Of a stretch of DNA of 64,000 nt, positions 16,601 through 31,400 are shown piece by piece. The stretch lies in contig CANTAL010000126.1 of the NCBI GenBank assembly GCA_947650365.1, positions 186,001-250,000 on the forward strand, read 5' to 3'. The notes under the pieces were generated by a model. That model was given only the letters and a program-made list of their open reading frames with translations, was not told the DNA's origin and did no database searches. This DNA is from Chamaelirium japonicum. Taxonomy: Eukaryota > Streptophyta > Magnoliopsida > Liliales > Melanthiaceae. The position numbers and the translations under genes are program-made. How positions within the stretch are numbered: position 1 is the stretch's first letter; the number at the start of each line of letters is the position of its first letter.

Positions 16601-17959
16601 AGAATTGATCGTACGAATGAATTAGAATGGATCGTGCGAATGAATTAGAATTGATCGTACGAATGAATTAGAATGGATCGTACGAATGAACTAGAATGGA
16701 TACATTCGTGCGAATGAATTAGAATGGATCGTACGAATGAATTAGAATGGATCGTACGAATGAATTAGAATGGATCTTACGAATGAATTAGAATGGATCG
16801 TATGAATGAATTAGAATGGATCGTACGAATGATTTAGAATGGATACATTCGTGCGAATGAATTAGAATGGATCGTACGAATGAATTAGAATGGATCGTAC
16901 GAATGAATTAGAATGGATCGTACGAATGGATTAGAATGGATCATACGAATGAATTAGAATGGATCGTGCAAATGAATTAGAATGGATCGAACGAATGAAT
17001 TAGAATGGATCGTACGAATGAGTAAGAATGGATCGAACGAATGAATTAGAATGGATTAGAATGGATTAGAATGGATCGTACGAATGAAAAAGAATAGATT
17101 GTACGAATGAATTAGAATGGATTCGTACGAATGAATTAGAATGGATACATTCGTGCGAATGAATTAGAATGGATCGTACCAATGAGTAAGAATGGATCTT
17201 ACGAATGAATTAGAATGGATCGTACGAAGGAATTAGAATGGATCATACGAATGAATTAGAATGGATCGTACGATTGAATTAGAATGGATCATACGAATGA
17301 GTAAGAATGGATCGTATGAATGAATTAGATTGGATCGTACGATCCATTCTAATTCATTAGCATGGATCGTGCTAATGAATTAGAATGGAATATACGAATG
17401 AATTAGAATGGATCGTACGAATGAATTTGAATGGATACATTTGTGCAAATGATTCTAAATGGATTGTATGAATGAATTAGAATGGATCGTACGAATGAAT
17501 TGGAATGGATCATACGAATTAATTAGAATGGATCGTACGAATGAATTAGAATGGTTACATTCGTGCGAATGAATTAGAATGGATCGTACGAATGAATTAG
17601 AATGGATATATTCGTGCAAATGAATTAGAATGGATCGTACGAATGAATTAGAATGGATCATACGAATTAATTAGAATGGATCTTACGAATGAATTAGGAT
17701 GGATCATACGAATGAATTAGAATGGATCGTACGAATGAATTAGAATGGATCGTGCGAATGAGTTAGAATGGATCGTACGAATGAATTAGAATAGATCGTA
17801 CGAATGAATTAGAATGGATCGTACGAATGGATTAGAATAGATACATTCGAGCGAATGAATTAGAATGGATCGTACGAATGAATTAGAATGGATCATACGA
17901 ATGAGTAAGAATAGATCGTACGAATGAATTAGAATGGATCGTACGAATGAATTAGAATG

Positions 17960-17964
17960 GATCG
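17960..17964. repeat. Target-site duplication GATCG, left of solo LTR 1
   Basis: GATCG immediately precedes the LTR's TGTGGG end and is repeated exactly at 18787-18791. The interrupted satellite monomer reads GGATCG then TACG once one copy is removed. Confidence 0.93.
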
Positions 17965-17998
17965 TGTGGGTGCAAATTTTGGCAAAAGTATACCGACT

Positions 17999-18255
17999 AC
18001 CACGGGACCCACCGGCCCTGCCTGGTGGGCCCACGAAGACTACCACGGGACCCACCGGCCCTGCCTGGTGGGCCCACGAAGACTACCACGGGACCCACCG
18101 GCCCTGCCTGGTGGGCCCACGAAGACTACCACGGGACCCACCGGCCCTGCCTGGTGAGCCCACGAAGACTACCACGGGACCCACCGACCCTGCCTGGTGG
18201 GCCCATGAGGGCCACCGCGGGACCCATCGGCCCTGTCCGATAGGCCCACGAGTCT
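17999..18255 (+). repeat. 43-bp GC-rich tandem repeats in the U3 of solo LTR 1
   Basis: The unit starts ACCACGGGACCCACCGGCCC and continues with TGCCTGGTGGGCCCACGAAGA. Copies start at 17999, 18042, 18085, 18128 and 18171, with a degenerate sixth from about 18214. Sub-repeats in the U3 of an LTR often act as enhancer-like modules; that role is inferred here. The GC content contrasts sharply with the AT-rich satellite around it. Confidence 0.9.
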
Positions 18256-18363
18256 GTAGAAACCCCCAGAAGACGGCAGTGGAGCCCACCAGCTTTACCT
18301 GGAGGATCCCCAGATACGACAGCAAAAACCGCCATTTGCCCCGGAATTCCTCCCCGGGAATCC

Positions 18364-18372
18364 TATAAATAG
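18364..18372 (+). promoter_or_regulatory. TATA box of solo LTR 1
   Basis: TATAAATAG sits inside CCTATAAATAGCAGAGCC, a textbook plant TATA box. Transcription would be expected to start about 30 bp downstream, near 18395. It would run through the rest of the LTR into satellite DNA. Confidence 0.7.
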
Positions 18373-18786
18373 CAGAGCCTTCGAATGTAAGAGGATCCAA
18401 AAATTCTGATTTTCCACTCTGAGATCTGACTTTCAGAACCAGAGCTCTGGGATTTTCAACTTCTGATCTACCATCTTTCCTTGATCTTCTTTTCTCCTTA
18501 GAAGAGATCAGAGGGTTTTCAGTGACACTTGGCCTGTCGAGGTCACTTCAACTGAAGTGTTAGTGAATTCGGGTTGCTCCCTATAGCACGGAGACGTAGG
18601 CTTCGGCTGAACTCCGAGATCACATCTCGTGTCACAATCTCTCTGATTGCATATCACTTTCTATTGACATATCAAAAGGCTTCAACTTCAATCAACAGAT
18701 CAACCAACGATCTTCGACGTCAACTTCAACTTCGATTGACTGGTGCTGCGAAGGTCTTCGGGTCGGCACGAAGATTTTCCCCCACA

Positions 18787-18791
18787 GATCG
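18787..18791. repeat. Target-site duplication GATCG, right of solo LTR 1
   Basis: Exact copy of 17960-17964 directly after CCCACA. The satellite then resumes in the same F phase. Confidence 0.93.
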
Positions 18792-21700
18792 TACGAATAA
18801 ATTAGAATGGATACATTCGTCCGAATGAATTAGAATGGATCATACGAATGAGTAAGAATGGATCGTACGAATGAAATAGAATAGATCGTACGAATGAATT
18901 AGAATGGAATATACGAATGAATTAGAATGGATCATATGAATGAATTAGAATGGATCGTATGAATGAATTAGAATGGATCGGACGAATGAATCGTGTGAAT
19001 GAATTCGAATGGATCGTATGATCCATTCTAATTCATTCATACAATCCATTCTAATTCATTCACATGAATGTATCCATTCAAATCCATTCGTACAATCCAT
19101 TCTAATCCATTCGTACGATCCATTCTAATTCACTCGCACAAATGTATCCATTGTAATTCATTCGTACGATCCAATCTAATTCATTCGTACGATCCATTCT
19201 AATTCATTCGTACGATCCATTCTATTTCATTCGTATGAAACATTCTAATTAATTAGTATGATCCATTCTAATTCATTCGTACGATCTATTCTAATTCATT
19301 CGTACGATCCATTCTAATTCATTCGTACGATCCATTCTAATTCATTCGTATGATCCATTCTAATTCATTCGTATGATCCATTCTAATTAATTCGTACGAT
19401 CCATTCTAATTCATTCGTACGATCCATTCTAATTCATTCGCACAATCCATTCTATTTTATTCGTACGATCCATTCTTACTCATTGGTACGATCCATTCTA
19501 ATTCATTTGCACGAATGTATCCATTCTAATTCATTTGTACGAATCCATTCTAATTCATTCGTACAATCCATTCTATTTCATTCATACGATCCATTCTAAT
19601 TCATTCGTACGATCCATTCTAAATCATTCGTACAATCCATTCTATTTCATTCGTACGATCAATTCTAATTCATTCTAATTCATTCTATTTCATTCGTACG
19701 ATCCGTTCTAATTCACTCATACGATCCATTCTAATTCATTCATACGATCCATTCTAATTCATTTGCACGAATATATCCATTCTAATTCATTCGTACGATC
19801 AATTCTAATTCATTCACACTAATGTATCCATTCTAATTCATTCGTACGATCCATTCTAATTCATTCATACGATCCATTCTAATTCATTCATACAATCCAT
19901 TCTAATTCTTTCACACGATCCATTCTAATTCATTCGTAGGATCCATTCTAATTCATTCGTACAATCTATTCTATTTCATTCGTACGATCCATTCTTACTC
20001 ATTCGTATGATCCATTCTAATTCATTCGCACGAATGTATCCATTCTAATTCATTCGTATGAATCCATTCTAACTCATTCGTACAATCCATTCTATTTCAT
20101 TCGTACGATCCATTCTTACTCATTCGTACGATCCATTCTAATTCATTCGTACGATCCATTCTAATTCATTCGCACGATCCATTCTAATTCATTCGCACGA
20201 TCCATTCTTACTCATTCGTATGATCCATTCTAATTTATTCGCACGAATGTATCCATTCTAATTCATTCGTACGTCTAATTCATTCGTACGGTCCATTCTA
20301 ATTCATTCGCACAATCCATTCTATTTCATTCGTACGATCCATTCTTACTCATTCGTATGATCTATTATGGATACATTCGTGCGAATGAATTAGAATGGAT
20401 CATACGAATGAGTATGAATGGATCGTACGAATGAAATAGAATGGATTGTGAAAATGAATTAGAATGGATCGTACGAATGAATTAGAATGGATCGTGTGAA
20501 ATAATTAGAATGGATTGTATGAATGAATTAGAATAGATCATATGAATGAATTAGAATGGATCGTATGAATGAATTAGAATGGATCGTACGAATGAATTAG
20601 AATGGATACATTCGCGAATGAATTAGAATGGATCGTACGAATGAATTAGAATGGATCTTACGAATGAATTAGAATGGATACATTTGTGCGAATGAATTAG
20701 AATGGATCATACGAATGAATTAGAATGGATCGTACGAATAAATTAGAATGAATTAGAATGGATCGTACGAATGAATTAGAATGGATCGTACGAATGAATT
20801 AGAATGGATCGTACGAAGGAATTAGAATGGATCGTACGAATGAATTAGAATGGATATATTCGTGCAAATGAATTAGAATGGATCGTATGAATGTATTAGA
20901 ATGGATCGTATGAGTGAATTAGAATAGATCGTGCGAATGAATTAGAATGGATTGTATGAATGAACTAGAATGGATCGTACGAACGAATTAGAATGGATCA
21001 TACGAATGAACTAGAATGGATACATTCGTGCGAATGAATTAGAATGGATCGTACGAATGAATTAGAATGGATCGTGCGAATGAATTAGAATGGATCGTAC
21101 GAATGAATTAGAAAGGATCGTACGAATGAATTAGAATGGATCGTGCGAATGAATTAGAATGGATCATATTAATGAATTAGAATGGATCTTACGAATGAAT
21201 TAGAATGGATCTTACAAATGAATTAGAATGGATCGTACGAATGAATTAGAATGGATACATTCGTGCGAATGAATTAGAATGGATCGGACGAATGAATTAG
21301 AATGGATCGTACGAATGAATTAGAATGGATCTTACGAATGGATTAGAATGGATACATTTGTGCGAATGAATTAGAATGGATCGGACGAATGAATTAGAAT
21401 GGATCGTACGAATGAATTAGAATGGATCGTACGAATGAATTAGAATGGATCTATGAATGAATTAGAATGGATCGTACAAATGAATTACGAATGAATTAGA
21501 ATGGATCGTACGAATGAATTAGAATGGATCGTACGAATGAATTAGAATAGATCTTACGAATGAATTAGAATGGATCGTACGAATGAATTAGAATGGATAC
21601 ATTCGTGCGAATGAATTAGAATGGATCGGACGAATGAATTAGAATGGATCGTACGAATGAATTAGAATGGATCTTACGAATGGATTAGAATGGATACATT

Positions 21701-24700
21701 CGTGCGAATGAATTAGAATGGATCGGACAAATGAATTAGAATGGATCGTACGAATGAATTAGAATGGATCAAATGAATGAATTAGAATGGTTACATTCAT
21801 GCGAATGAATTAGAATGGAACGTACGAATGGATTAGAATGGATACATTCGAGCGAATGAATTAGAATGGATCGTACGAATGAAATTAGAATGGATCATAC
21901 GAATGAATTAGAATAGATCGTACGAATGAATTAGAATGGATCGTACGAATGAATTAGAATGGATCGTGTGAAAGAATTAGAATGGATCGTACGAATGAAT
22001 TAGAATGGATCGTGCGAATGAATTAGAATGGATTTGTACGAATGAATTAGAATGGATCGTGCTAAGGAATTAGAATTGATCGAACGAATGAATTAGCATG
22101 GATCGTGCATTCGTACGATCCATTCTAATTCATTCGTAAGATCCATTCTAATTCATTCGTACGATCCATTCTAATTCATTCGCACGAATGTATCCATTCT
22201 AGTTCATTCGTACGATCCATTCTAATTCATTCGTACGATCCATTCTAATTCATTCATACGGTCTATTCTAATTCATTCATACAATCCATTCTAATTCTTT
22301 CACACGATCCATTCTAATTCATTCGTATGATCCATTCTAATTCATTCACACAATCCATTCTGTTTCATTCGTACGATCCATTCTTACTCATTCGTTTGAT
22401 CCATTCTAATTCATTCGCACGAATGTATCCATAATGGATCATACGAATGAGTAAGAATGGATCGTACGAATGAAATAGAATGGATTGTGCGAATGAATTA
22501 GAATGGACCGTACGAATGAATTAGAATGGATACATTCGTGCGAATGAATTAGAATGGATCGGACGAATAAATTAGAATGGATCGTACGAATGAATTAGAA
22601 TGGATCGTACGAATGAATTAGAATGGATACATTCGTCCGAATGAATTAGAATGGATCATACGAATGACTAAGAATGGATCGTACGAATGAAATAGAATAG
22701 ATTGTACGAATGAATTAGAATGGATCGTGCGAATGAATTAGAATGGATCATACGAATGAATTAGAATGGATCGTACGAATGAATTAGAATGGATCGTGCG
22801 AATGAATTAGAATGGATCATATTAATGAATTAGAATGGATCGTACGAATGAATTAGAATAGATACATTCGTGCGAATGAATTAGAATGGATCGTGCGAAT
22901 CCATTAGACTGGATCGTGCGAATGAATAAGAATGGATCATATGAATGAATTAGAATGGATCATACGAATTAATTAGAATGGATACATTCGTGCGAATGAA
23001 TTAGAATGGATTATATGAATGAATTAGAATGGATCGTATGAATGAATTAGAATGGATCATACAAATTAATTAGAATGGATCATACGAATGAATTAGAATG
23101 GATCGTACGAATGACTTAGAATGGATCGTACGAATGAACTAGAATGGATCGTACGAATGAACTAGAATGGATACATTCGTGTGAATGAATTTGAATGGAT
23201 CGTATGAATGAATTAGAATGGATCGTACGATTCATTCTAATTCATTCGTATGATCCATTCTAATACATTCGTACGATTCATGCTAATTCATTCGCACGAT
23301 CCATTCTAATTCATTCGTACGATCCATTCTTATTCATTCATACGATCCATTCTAATTCATTCGCACAATCCATTCTAATTCATTCGTACAATCCATTCTA
23401 ATTCATTCGTATGATCCATTCTAACTCATTCGGTGGATCCATTCTAATTCATTCGTACGATCCATTCTAATTCATTCCCACGATCCATTCTAATTTATTC
23501 GTACGATCCATTCTAATTCATTCTACGATCTATTTTAATTCATTCGCATGAATGTAACCATTCTAATTCATTCATACGATTCATTCTAATTCATTCGTAT
23601 GAGCTATTCTAATTCATTCATACGATCCATTCTAATTCATTCGTATGATCCATTGTAATTCATTCATACAATCCATTTAGATTCATTCGCACAAATGTAA
23701 CCATTCAAATTCATTCGTACGATCCAGTCTAATTCATTCGTACGATCCATTCTAATTCATTCGCACGAATATATCCATTCTAATTCTTTCGTACGATGCA
23801 TTCTAATTCTTTCGTACGATCCATTCTACTTCATTCGTACGATCCATTGTAATTCATTCGTACGATCCATTCTAATTCATTCGCACGAATGTATCCATTC
23901 TAATTCATTCGTACAATCCATTCTATTTCATTCGTACGATCCATTCTTACTCATTCGTATGATCCGTTCTAATTCATTCGTATGATCCATTCTAATTCAT
24001 TCGTACGATCCATTCTAATTCATTCGTACGATCCATTCTAATTCATTCGCACGATCCATTCTAATTCATTCATACAATCCATTCTAATTCATTCATACGA
24101 TCCATTCTAATTCATTCCTACAATCCATTCTAATTCATTCGCCCGATCCATTCTAATTCATTCATACAATCCATTCTATTCGAATGGATCATGCGATCCA
24201 TTCGAATTCATTCGCACGATCCATTCTAATTCATTCATATGATCCATTCTAATTCATTCATACAATGCATTCTAATTCTTGCACACGATCCATTCTAATT
24301 CATTCGTACGATCCATTCTAATTCATTCGTATAATCCATTCTATTTCATTTGTACGATCCATTCTTACTCATTCGTATGATCCATTCTAATTCATTTGTA
24401 CGATCCATTCTAATTCATTTGTATGATCCATTCTAATTCATTCGTACAATCCATTCTATTTCCTTCGTACGATCCATTCTTACTCATTCGTATGATCCAT
24501 TCTAATTCTTTCGCACGAATATATCCATTCTAATTCATTCATACAATCCATTCTAATTCATTCCGTACGATCCATTCTATTTCATTCGTACGATCGTACA
24601 AATGAATTAGAATGGATCGTACGAATGAATTAGAATAGATTGTGCGAATGAATTAGAATGGATCGTACGAATGAATTAGAATTGATCGTACGAATGAATT

Positions 24701-25435
24701 AGAATGGATCATACGAATGAGTAAGAATGGATCGTACGAATGAATTAGAATGGATCGTACGAATGAATTAGAATGGATCGTACGAATAAATTAGAATGGA
24801 TACATTCGTCCGAATGAATTAGAATGGATCATACGAATGAGTAAGAATGGATCGTACGAATGAAATAGAATAGATTGTACGAATGAATTAGAATGGATCC
24901 TACGAATGAATTAGAATGGATCGTGTCAAAGAATTAGAATAGATTGTATGAATGAATTAGAATGGATCGTATGAATGAATTAGAATAGATCGCACGAATT
25001 AATTCGAATGGATCGTACGAATAAGTAAGAATGGATCGTATGAATGAAATAGAATGGATCGTACGAATGAATTAGAATGGATCGTACGAATAAATTAGAA
25101 TGGATACATTCGTCCGAATGGATTAGAATGGATCATACGAATAAGTAAGAATGGATCGTACGAATGAAATAGAATAGATTGTACGAATGAATTAGAATGG
25201 ATCCTACGAATGAATTAGAATGGATCGTGTGAAAGAATTAGAATGGATTGTATGAATGAATTAGAATGGATTGTATGAATGAAATAGAATGGATCCTACG
25301 AATGAATTAGAATGGATCGTGCGAATGAATTAGAATGGATCGTACGAATGAATTAGAATGGATCGTGCTAATGAATTAGAATTGATCGAACGAATGAATT
25401 AGCATGGATCGTGCTAATGAATTAGAATGGATCGT

Positions 25436-28400
25436 ACGAAGGAATTAGAATGGATACATTTGTGCGAATGAATTAGAATGGATCGTACGAATGAATTAGA
25501 ATGGATCGTATGAATGAATTAGAATGGATCGTACGAATGAATCAGAATGGATGGTGCGAATGAATTAGAATGGATCGTACGAATGAATTAGAATGGATCG
25601 TACGAATGAACTAGAATTGATACATTCGTGCGAATGAATTAGAATGGATTGTATGAATGAATTAGAATGGATCGTATGAATGAATTAGAATGGATCGTAT
25701 GAGTGAATTAGAATGGATACGAAGGAATTAGAATGGATCGTACGAAGGAATTAGAATGGATCATACGAATGAAATAGAATGGATCGTACGAAGGAATTAG
25801 AATGGATCGTACGAAGGAGTTAGAATGGATCGTACGAATGAATTAGAATGGATATATTCGTGCAAATGAATTAGAATGGATCATATGAATGAATTAGAAT
25901 GGACGGTATGAGTGAATTAGAACGGATAGTACGAATGAAGTAGAATAGATCGTATGAATGAATTAGAATGGATACATTCGTGCGAATGAATTAGAATGGA
26001 TGGTATGAATAAAGTAGAATAGATTGTGCGAATGATTTAGAATGGATCGTACGAATGAATTAGAATGGATACATTCGTGCAAATAAATTAGAATGGATCG
26101 GACGAATGAATTATAATGGATCGTAAGAATGAATTAGAATGGATCATACGAACGAATTAGAATGGATCATACGAATAAATTAGAATGGATACATTCGTCC
26201 GAATGAATTAGAATGGATCATACGAATGAGTAAGAATGGATCGTACGAATGAAATAGAATAGATTGTACGAATGAATTAGAATGGTTCCTACGAATAAAT
26301 TAGAATGGATCGTGTGAATGAATTAGAATGGATTGTATGAATGAATTAGAATGGATCGTATGAATGAATTCGAATCGATCGTGCGAATGAATTCGAATGG
26401 ATCGTATGAATTCATTCTAATTCATTCATACAATCCATTCTAATTCTTTCACACGATCTATTCTAATTCATTCGTAGGATCCATTGTAATTTATTCGTAC
26501 AATCTATTCTATTTCATTCGTACGATCCATTCTTACTCATTCGTATGATCCATTCTAATTCATTCGGACGAATGTATCCATTCTAATTTATTCATATGAT
26601 CCATTCTAATTCATTCGTACGATCCATTCTAATTCATTCGTACGATCCATTCTAATTCATTCGTCCGATCCATTCTAATTCATTCGCACGAATGTATCCA
26701 TTCTAATTCATTCGTACGGTCTATTCTAATTCATTCGCACAATCCATTCTAATTCTTTCACACGATCCATTCTAATTCGTTCGCACGAATGTATCCATTC
26801 TAGTTCATTCGTACGATCCATTCTAATTCATTCGTACGATCCATTCTAATCCATTCGTACGATCCATTCTAATTCATTCATACGATCCATTCTAATTCAT
26901 TCATACAATCCATTCTAATTCTTTCACACGATCCATTCTAATTCATTCGTAGGATCCATTCTAATTCATTCATACAATCTATTCTATTTCATTTGTACGA
27001 TCCATTCTTAATCATTCGTATGATCCATTCTAATTCATTCGGACGAATGTATCCATTCTAATTTATTCGTACGATCCATTCTAATTCATTCGTACGATCC
27101 ATTCTAATTCATTCGTACGATCCATTCTTACTCATTCGTATGATCCATTCTAATTCATTCGTACGATCCATTCTAATTCATTCGTACGATCGATTCTAAT
27201 TCATTCGCACTATCCATTCTAATTCATTCGTACGATCCATTCTAATTCATTCGTATGATCCATTCTAATTTATTCGTTCAAATATATCCATTCTAATTCA
27301 TTCCGTACGATCCATTCTAATTCATTCGTACGATCTATTCTAATTCATTCGTATGAATGTATCCATTCTAATTCATTCGTACGATCCATTCTAATTCATT
27401 CATACGATCCATTCTAATTCATTCGTAAGATCCATTCTAATTCATTCGTACGATCCATTCTAATTCATTTGTACGATCCATTCTAATTCATTCGCACGAA
27501 TGTATCTATTCTAGTTCATTCGTACGATCCATTCTAATTCATTTGTACGATCTATTCTAATTCATTCGCACAATCCATTCTAATTCATTCGTAAGATCAA
27601 TTGTAATTCATTCGCACGAATGTATCCTTTCTAATTCATTCGTACGATCCATTCTAATTCATTCATACGATCCATTCTAATTCATTCATACAATCCATTC
27701 TAATTCTTTCACACGATCCATTCTAATTCATTCGTAGGATCCATTCTAATTCATTCGTACAATCTATTCTATTTCATTCGTACGATCCATTCTTACTCAT
27801 TCGTATGATCCATTCTAACTCATTCGGACGAATGTATCCATTCTAATTTATTCGTACGATCCATTCTAATTCATTCGTACGATCCTTTCTAATTCATTCG
27901 TACGATCCATTCTAATTCATTCGTCCGATCCATTCTAATTCATTCGCACGAATGTATCCATTCTAATTCATTCGTACGATCCATTCTAATTCATTCGTAC
28001 GATCCATTCTAATTCATTCGTAAGATCCATTCTAATTCATTCGTACGATCCATTCTAATTCATTCGTACGATCCATTCGTCCGATCCATTCTAATTTATT
28101 CACACGATCTATTCTAATTCGTTCACTCATTTAATCCATTCTAATTCATTCGTACGATCCATTCTAATTCATTCGTCTGATCCATTCTTTCTCATTCGTA
28201 TGATCAATTCTAATTCATTCGCACGAATGTATCCATTCTAATTCATTCGTACGATCCTGAATTAGAATGGATCGTACGAATGAATTAGAATCAAAACCTT
28301 TGTGCATATGAATTAGAATGGATCGTACGAATGAATTAGAATGGATACATTCGTGCGTATGAATTAGAATGGATTGTGCGAATGAATAAGAACAGATCGT

Positions 28401-31400
28401 GCGAATGAATTAGAATGGATCGTACGAATGAATTAGAATGGATCGTATGTACAAATGAATTAGAATGGATACATTCATGCGAATGAATTAGAATGGATCG
28501 TACGAATGAATTAGAATGGATCTTGCGAATGAATTAGAATGGATCGTACGAATGAATTAGAATGGATCGTACGAATGAACTAGAGTGGATACATTCGTGC
28601 GAATGAATTAGAATGGATCGTACGAATGAATTAGAATGGATCGTACGAATGAATTAGAATGGATCTTACGAATGAATTAGAATGGATCGTACGAATAAAT
28701 TAGAATGGATCGTATGAATGGTTTAGAATGGATACATTCGTGCGAATGAATTTGAATGGATCGGACGAATAAATTAGAATGGATCAAATGAATGAATTAG
28801 AATGGTTACATTCATGCGAATGAATTAGAATGGATCGTACGAATGCATTAGAATGGATCATACGAATGGATTAGAATGGATACATTCGTGCGAATGAATT
28901 AGAATGGATCATACGAATGAGTAAGAATGGATCGTACGAATGAAATAGAATGGATTGTACGAATGAATTAGAATGTGTCGTGCGAATGAATTTGAATGGA
29001 TCGTACGAATGAATTAGAATGGATCGTGCTAATGAATTAGAATTGATCGTACGAATGAAATAGAATGGATTGTACGAATGAATTAGAATGGATCGTACGA
29101 ATGATTTAGGATGGATACATTCGTGCGAATGAATTAGAATGGATCATACGAATGAGTAAGAATGGATCATACGAATGAAATAGAATGGATTGTACGAATG
29201 AATTAGAATGGATTCGTACGAATGAATTAGAATGGATACATTCATGCGAATGAATTAGAATGGATCGTACCAATGAGTAAGAATGGATCGTACGAATGAA
29301 ATAGAATGGATTGTGCGAATGAATTAGAATGGATCGTACGAGTGAATTACAATGGATCGTGTGAAAGAATTAGAATGGATTGTATGAATGAATTAGAATA
29401 GATCGTATGAATGAATTAGAATGGATCGTACGAATAAATTAGAATGGATCGTACGAATGAATTAGAATGGATCGTACAAATGAATTAGAATGGATACATT
29501 CGTACGAAAGAATTAGAATAGATCGTATGAATGAATTAGAATGGATCCTATGAATGAATTAGAATGGATCGTGCGAATGAATTAGAATGGATCGTACGAA
29601 TGAATTAGAATGGATCGTGCTAATGAATTAGAATTGATCGAACGAATGAATTAGCATGGATCGTGCTAATGAATTAGAATGGAATGTACGAATGAATTAG
29701 AATGGATCGTGTGAAAGAATTAGAATGGATTGTATGAATGAATTAGAATGGATCGTACGAATGAATTAGAATGGATCGTGTGAAAGAATTAGAATGGATT
29801 GTATGAATGAATTATAATAGATTGTATGAATGAATTAGAATGGATCGTACGAAGGAATTAGAATGGATCGTACGAATGAATTAGAATGGATCGTACGAAT
29901 GAATTAGAATAGATCGTACGAATGAATTAGAATGGATCGTACGAATGATTTAGAATGGATCGTGTGAAAGAATTAGAATGGATCGTACGAATGAATTAGA
30001 ATGGATCGTGCGAATGAATTAGAATGGATCGTACGAATGAATTAGAATGGATCGTGCTAATGAATTAGAATTGATCGAACGAGTGAATTAGCATGGATCG
30101 TGCATTCGTACGATCCATTCTAATTCATTCGTAAGATCCATTCTAATTCATTCGTACGATCCATTCTAATTCATTCGTACGATCCATTCTAATTCATTCG
30201 CACGAATGTATCCATTCTAGTTCATTCGTACGATCCATTCTAATTCATTCGTACGATCCATTCTTCGTACGATCCATTCTAATTCATTCGTACGATCCAT
30301 TCTAATTCATTCGCATGAATGTATCCATTCTTGTTCATTTGTACGATCCATTCTAATTCATTCGTACGATCCATTCTAATTCATTCATACGATCTATTCT
30401 AATTCATTCATACAATCCATTCTAATTCTTTCATACGATCCATTCTAATTCATTCGTATGATCCATTCTAATTCATTCGTACGATCCATTCTAATTCATT
30501 TGTACGATCCATTCTAATTCATTCGTACAATCCATTCTATTTCATTCGTACGATCCATTCATTCGTACGATCCATTCTTACTCATTCGTACGATCCATTC
30601 TAATTCATTCGTCCGATCCATTCTAATTCATTCGCACGACTGTATCCATTCTAATTCATTTGCACGATCCATTCTAATTCATTCCTATGATCTATTCTAA
30701 TTCATTCGTACGATCCATTCTAATTCATTCTTATTCATTCGTACGATCCATTCTACGATCCATTCTAATTCATTCATACGATCCATTCTAATTCATATGC
30801 ACAAAGGTATCCATTCTAATCCATTCATAGGATCCATTCTAATCCATTCGTACGATCCATTCTAATTCATTCGTACGATCCATTCTAATTCATTCGTACG
30901 ATCCATTCTAATTCCTTCGTACGATCCATTCTAATACATTCGTACGATCTATTCTATTTCATTCGTACGATCCATTCTTACTCATTCGTACGATCCATTC
31001 TAATTCATTCGTCCGATCCATTCTAATTCATTCGCACGAATGTATCCATTCTAATTCATTTGTTCGATCAATTCTAATTCATTAGCACGATCCATTCTAA
31101 TTCATTCGTACGATCCATTCTAATTCATTCGCACGATCCATTCTAATTCATTCATAGGATCCATTCTAATTCATTCGTACGATCCATTCAAATTCATTCG
31201 CACGATCCATTCTAATTCATTCATACAATCGATTCTAATTCATTCGCACGATCCATTCTAATTCATTCGCACGATCCATTCCAATTCATTTGCACGAATA
31301 AATCCATTCTGATTCATTCATACGATCCATTCTAATTCATTCGCACGAATGTATCCATTCTAATTCATTCATACGATTCATTCTAATTCATTCGTATGAG

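Larger units (their letters stand above)
1..17964. repeat. 23-bp satellite array, section A (strand-switching)
   Basis: Tandem array of a 23-bp monomer: GAATGAATTAGAATGGAT plus CGTAC on the forward strand (F), or its reverse complement (R). A 28-bp variant with ACATT inserted before CGTGC is scattered every few monomers. Common variants are GAATGAGTAAGAATGG, GAATGAAATAGAATGG and GTGTGAAAGAATTAG. F blocks lie at about 1-70, 465-805, 1228-2172, 2343-3855, 4575-4995, 5365-5833, 8358-8820, 10070-10676, 11605-13790, 13805-14890, 15064-15612, 16505-17338 and 17363-17964. A one-monomer F piece sits at 16273-16297. The rest is R, including short flips at 13793-13805 and 17340-17362. Block edges are accurate to about 10 bp. 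No gene, RNA or other element was seen. The array continues past the left edge of the window. Function is unknown; heterochromatin is inferred. Confidence 0.97.
17965..18786 (+). mobile_element. Solo LTR 1 (822 bp) of an LTR retrotransposon
   Basis: The element starts TGTGGG and ends CCCACA, a perfect 6-bp terminal inverted repeat with the TG...CA ends typical of LTRs. It is flanked by GATCG on both sides. No second LTR or internal region is present, so it is a solo LTR left by recombination between the two LTRs of a once complete element. The orientation comes from a strong TATA box on the plus strand (18364) with about 390 bp of putative R/U5 behind it. The 5' part holds 43-bp tandem repeats. 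The 144-aa and smaller frames crossing it are not credible proteins. The superfamily (Ty3/gypsy or Ty1/copia) cannot be decided from the LTR alone. Confidence 0.93.

Noticed and set aside
1..17964. CRISPR array
   Set aside because: Regular 23-28-bp repeats, but with no unique spacers between them and no cas-like genes. It is a plain satellite in a eukaryotic context.
17934..18400. Pro/Gly-rich ORFs of 66-144 residues on both strands over solo LTR 1
   Set aside because: They follow the 43-bp GC-rich repeats, overlap each other in several frames and run across the LTR boundary into satellite. No domain or conserved motif.
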